A stretch of 64,000 nucleotides of DNA, taken from positions 30,682 to 94,681 of the forward strand of contig CAXFOB010000016.1 of the NCBI GenBank assembly GCA_964004625.1, in the 5' to 3' direction. The notes under the pieces are model-generated. The model had not been told where the DNA came from. It did no database searches and saw nothing but the letters and a program-made list of their open reading frames with translations. Source of the stretch: GCA-002697625 sp002697625. GTDB lineage: Bacteria; Bacteroidota; Bacteroidia; Flavobacteriales; BACL11. Shown piece after piece: positions 61,829-64,000 of the stretch. How positions within the stretch are numbered: position 1 is the first letter of the stretch; each line of letters begins with the position of its first letter. A program made the translations under genes and the position numbers.

Positions 61829-62428
61829 TTGAAAGTTTTACTTCCTATTTCCTATTTAGGACCTGCCTCCTACTACAGTATACTTCTAAAATCAGAAGAA
61901 ATATTTATTGAAGCTAAGGAACATTTTATAAAGCAATCTGTTAGGAATAGATGTGTCATTTTATCTGCAAATGGAGTACAAAAACTTAGCATTCCTAAAG
62001 AGAGGAAATCTTCAGACAAAACACTAATTACAAACATTAAGATTTCTAAGACACAAAATTGGCAGAAGTTACATTGGCAAGCTCTCATCTCATCTTACAA
62101 CTCCTCTCCTTTTTTCGAATATTATAAAGATCAGTTAGAAGAATTTTATCATACTAATCCATCTAACTTGTTCAACTTTAATTTAAGATTGACAGAACTA
62201 ATCTTGTCTTTTTTACAAACCCAAAAAAAGATACATTTAACCTCGGAATATCATAGAAAATTTGATGGTAAAGATTTCAGAAATCATAAATTCAAGAATC
62301 TTGAAATGGATACATATGAACAAGTTTTTTCAGAAAAAATAGAGTTTCAATCTGATTTATCAGTAGTAGATGTACTATTTAATTTAGGACCAGAAACTAC
62401 TTCTTATTTAGAAACACAAAGTATATAA
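61829..62428 (+). CDS. WbqC family protein
   Basis: 199 residues. N-terminal LLPISYLGPASYYSILLKS, then QSVRNRCVILSANGVQKLSIP and WQKLHWQALISSYNSSPFFEYYKDQ are characteristic of the WbqC-like family, linked in some bacteria to O-antigen synthesis but widespread in Bacteroidota with no clear role. The start is TTG 61829, one base after the lepB stop. Usually found next to lepB in Flavobacteriia, as here. Confidence 0.85.
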   Translation: MKVLLPISYLGPASYYSILLKSEEIFIEAKEHFIKQSVRNRCVILSANGVQKLSIPKERKSSDKTLITNIKISKTQNWQKLHWQALISSYNSSPFFEYYKDQLEEFYHTNPSNLFNFNLRLTELILSFLQTQKKIHLTSEYHRKFDGKDFRNHKFKNLEMDTYEQVFSEKIEFQSDLSVVDVLFNLGPETTSYLETQSI

Positions 62429-62434
62429 TTTCCT

Positions 62435-62442
62435 TATTTTTG
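62435..62442 (+). promoter_or_regulatory. -7 box (TATTTTTG) of the acyl-CoA carboxylase gene
   Basis: TATTTTTG matches TAnnTTTG and ends 11 bases before ATG 62454. Confidence 0.55.
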
Positions 62443-62453
62443 TAAAAAAATTA

Positions 62454-64000
62454 ATGATGGTAGATTTAGAATTCAACAAGAATGATGATAAGATGAGACT
62501 TCTCATCTCTGAAATGAGAAGAAGACATGCGGAAATTGCTCTTGGTGGAGGTAAAAAGAAAATAGAAAAACAACATGATAAAGGAAAACTTACTGCCCGA
62601 GAAAGGATAGACTACCTTAAGGATAAAGATGCTGAATTTTTAGAAATTGCTGCTTTTGCTGGTTACGATATGTATATGGAATATGGAGGGTGTCCCTCAG
62701 GTGGTGTAGTTGCAGGAATCACTTATATAAAGGAAAAACAATGTATTATAGTAGCGAATGATGCTACTGTAAAAGCGGGCGCTTGGTTCCCAATTACTGG
62801 AAAGAAAAATTTAAGATTGCAAGAAATTGCAATGGAAAATAGATTACCAATTATTTACTTAGTGGATTCTGCTGGGGTGTTCTTACCTATGCAAGATGAA
62901 ATTTTTCCAGACAAAGAACATTTCGGAAGAATTTTTAGGAACAATGCTAAAATGAGTTCTATGGGCATCACTCAGATTTCTGCAATAATGGGATCTTGTG
63001 TTGCTGGGGGTGCCTACCTACCTATCATGTCGGATGAAGCTCTTATTGTGGATAAAACAGCTTCTATATTTTTGGCAGGAAGTTACTTGGTAAAAGCTGC
63101 TATTGGAGAGAGTATTGATAACGAAACTTTAGGTGGGGCTACTACCCATTGTGAGATTTCTGGTGTAACGGATTATAAAGTGAAAGACGATAAATCTGCA
63201 CTAGAGAAAATCCGGTCAATAATGGATAAAATTGGGGAGTTTGAAAAGGCGGGTTTCAATAGAAAGGACTCACACCCTCCTAAGGAAGACGAAAAAGAAA
63301 TTTACGGAATCATTCCTAGAGATAGAGCAAAACCTTACCAAATGAGAGAAATCATCAAAAGGTTGGTGGACAATTCCAAATTTGAGGAATATAAAGAAGG
63401 ATACGGACAATCGATTGTATGTGGTTATGCCAGGGTAGATGGTTGGGCGGTAGGTATTGTTGCTAATCAGAGAGAGATGATTAAATCTAAAAAAGGAGAG
63501 TTGCAATTCGGGGGAGTTATTTATTCGGACTCTGCAGATAAATCTGCACGTTTTATTGCTAATTGTAACCAAAAGAAGATACCATTGGTCTTTTTACAAG
63601 ATGTAACTGGTTTTATGGTAGGTTCTAGGTCGGAACATGGGGGTATCATTAAAGATGGTGCTAAAATGGTAAATGCCATGTCTAATTCTGTAGTACCTAA
63701 ATTTACTATTATTATAGGAAATTCCTATGGTGCAGGAAACTATGCCATGTGTGGAAAGGCCTACGACCCAAGATTAATTATTGCTTGGCCTACTGCTCAG
63801 TTAGCAGTTATGGGCGGTGAACAAGCTGCCAAAGTATTACTGCAGATTGAAAAAGCTTCTCTTAAATCAAAAGGGGAAGAAATTGATTCAGAGAAGGAGA
63901 AGGAGTTATTGAAAACAATTACTGATAAATACGATAAACAAACTTCTCCTTATTATGCAGCTTCTCGTATATGGACAGATGCAATTATTGATCCTTTAGA
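62454..64000 (+). CDS. Acyl-CoA carboxylase beta (carboxyltransferase) subunit, 3' end outside window
   Basis: At least 515 residues, open to the end of the window. Biotin-dependent carboxyltransferase, such as propionyl- or methylcrotonyl-CoA carboxylase beta. Early blocks ALGGGKKKIEKQHDKGKLTA, RERIDYL and GGCPSGGVVAGI; first crotonase-fold half with VDSAGVFLPMQDE and MGSCVAGGAYLPIMSDE; second half with FLQDVTGFMVG and GNSYGAGNYAMCG. The methylcrotonyl-type is closest by pattern, but which acyl-CoA is used cannot be decided. Two adjacent ATGs (62454 and 62457) can start it. Confidence 0.93.
   Translation, partial: MMVDLEFNKNDDKMRLLISEMRRRHAEIALGGGKKKIEKQHDKGKLTARERIDYLKDKDAEFLEIAAFAGYDMYMEYGGCPSGGVVAGITYIKEKQCIIVANDATVKAGAWFPITGKKNLRLQEIAMENRLPIIYLVDSAGVFLPMQDEIFPDKEHFGRIFRNNAKMSSMGITQISAIMGSCVAGGAYLPIMSDEALIVDKTASIFLAGSYLVKAAIGESIDNETLGGATTHCEISGVTDYKVKDDKSALEKIRSIMDKIGEFEKAGFNRKDSHPPKEDEKEIYGIIPRDRAKPYQMREIIKRLVDNSKFEEYKEGYGQSIVCGYARVDGWAVGIVANQREMIKSKKGELQFGGVIYSDSADKSARFIANCNQKKIPLVFLQDVTGFMVGSRSEHGGIIKDGAKMVNAMSNSVVPKFTIIIGNSYGAGNYAMCGKAYDPRLIIAWPTAQLAVMGGEQAAKVLLQIEKASLKSKGEEIDSEKEKELLKTITDKYDKQTSPYYAASRIWTDAIIDPL

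Noticed and set aside
63270..63572. A minus-strand gene near the right end
   Set aside because: It lies wholly inside the well-conserved acyl-CoA carboxylase frame and is a shadow.

Overview
The window is an AT-rich (about one third G+C by eye), gene-dense chromosomal segment of a Bacteroidota bacterium, almost certainly Flavobacteriales. Evidence: repeated TAnnTTTG promoter -7 boxes, almost no Shine-Dalgarno sequences, type IX secretion (T9SS) style surface proteins, a GldG homologue, bacillithiol synthesis (BshC), and gene strings typical of the group (pyrE-SRPBCC-birA-rsfS-ftsH-cdsA-psd; mutL-rhomboid-rhomboid; leucine dehydrogenase-nusB-DUF1573-yajC; parA-parB-DUF5683-lepB-WbqC). I see no rRNA, tRNA, phage, insertion sequence or CRISPR array. 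No gene-free stretch reaches 300 bases.

Layout. 1-8.1 kb: the end of mnmE, a DCC-family thiol protein, a membrane-anchored TlpA-like thioredoxin, then a complete three-gene RND efflux operon. 8.1-17.2 kb: a phosphodiesterase-like protein and a NUDIX hydrolase on the minus strand, whose start codon overlaps the divergent pyrE; then pyrE, SRPBCC, birA, rsfS, ftsH, DUF2007, cdsA, psd, a secreted protein with eight Lys/Cys-rich octapeptides, an O-methyltransferase and proline dehydrogenase. 17.2-20.9 kb, minus strand: two amidinotransferase-fold enzymes co-transcribed with argS. 21.0-24.7 kb: ftsK, lolA and a DUF1287 lipoprotein. 24.7-29.5 kb, minus strand: three large secreted repeat proteins, one with a T9SS type B tail. 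29.5-33.9 kb, minus strand: bshC-guaA-periplasmic-binding-like protein.

33.9-38.6 kb: a small membrane protein, mutL, two rhomboid proteases and an EEP-family phosphatase. 38.6-41.3 kb, minus strand: leucine dehydrogenase, nusB, DUF1573, yajC. 41.4-44.0 kb: an ABC exporter and a methyltransferase. 44.1-48.3 kb, minus strand: phoH, purC, a glycosyltransferase, an ECF sigma factor and rsmG. 48.4-53.6 kb: a SAM-hydrolase-family protein, a lipoprotein form of GldG, a DUF4340 lipoprotein, dnaN and an outer-membrane barrel. 53.6-57.7 kb: comB and gcvT (minus), then an amino-acid permease with a universal-stress tail. 57.8-64.0 kb: a DUF3276 nucleic-acid-binding protein, parA, parB, DUF5683, lepB, WbqC and the start of an acyl-CoA carboxylase beta subunit that runs off the window.

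Most of this is conserved flavobacterial housekeeping. The unusual points are: an in-frame TAG near the 5' end of lepB, with a promoter and start codon upstream of it; a GldG homologue that looks like a lipoprotein, with no gldF next to it; the KKSCSKEA repeat protein; neighbouring surface proteins that share an N-terminal module or a PINH C-terminus; and very short 5' leaders, with pyrE apparently leaderless. I did not find a convincing new multi-gene defence or metabolic system.
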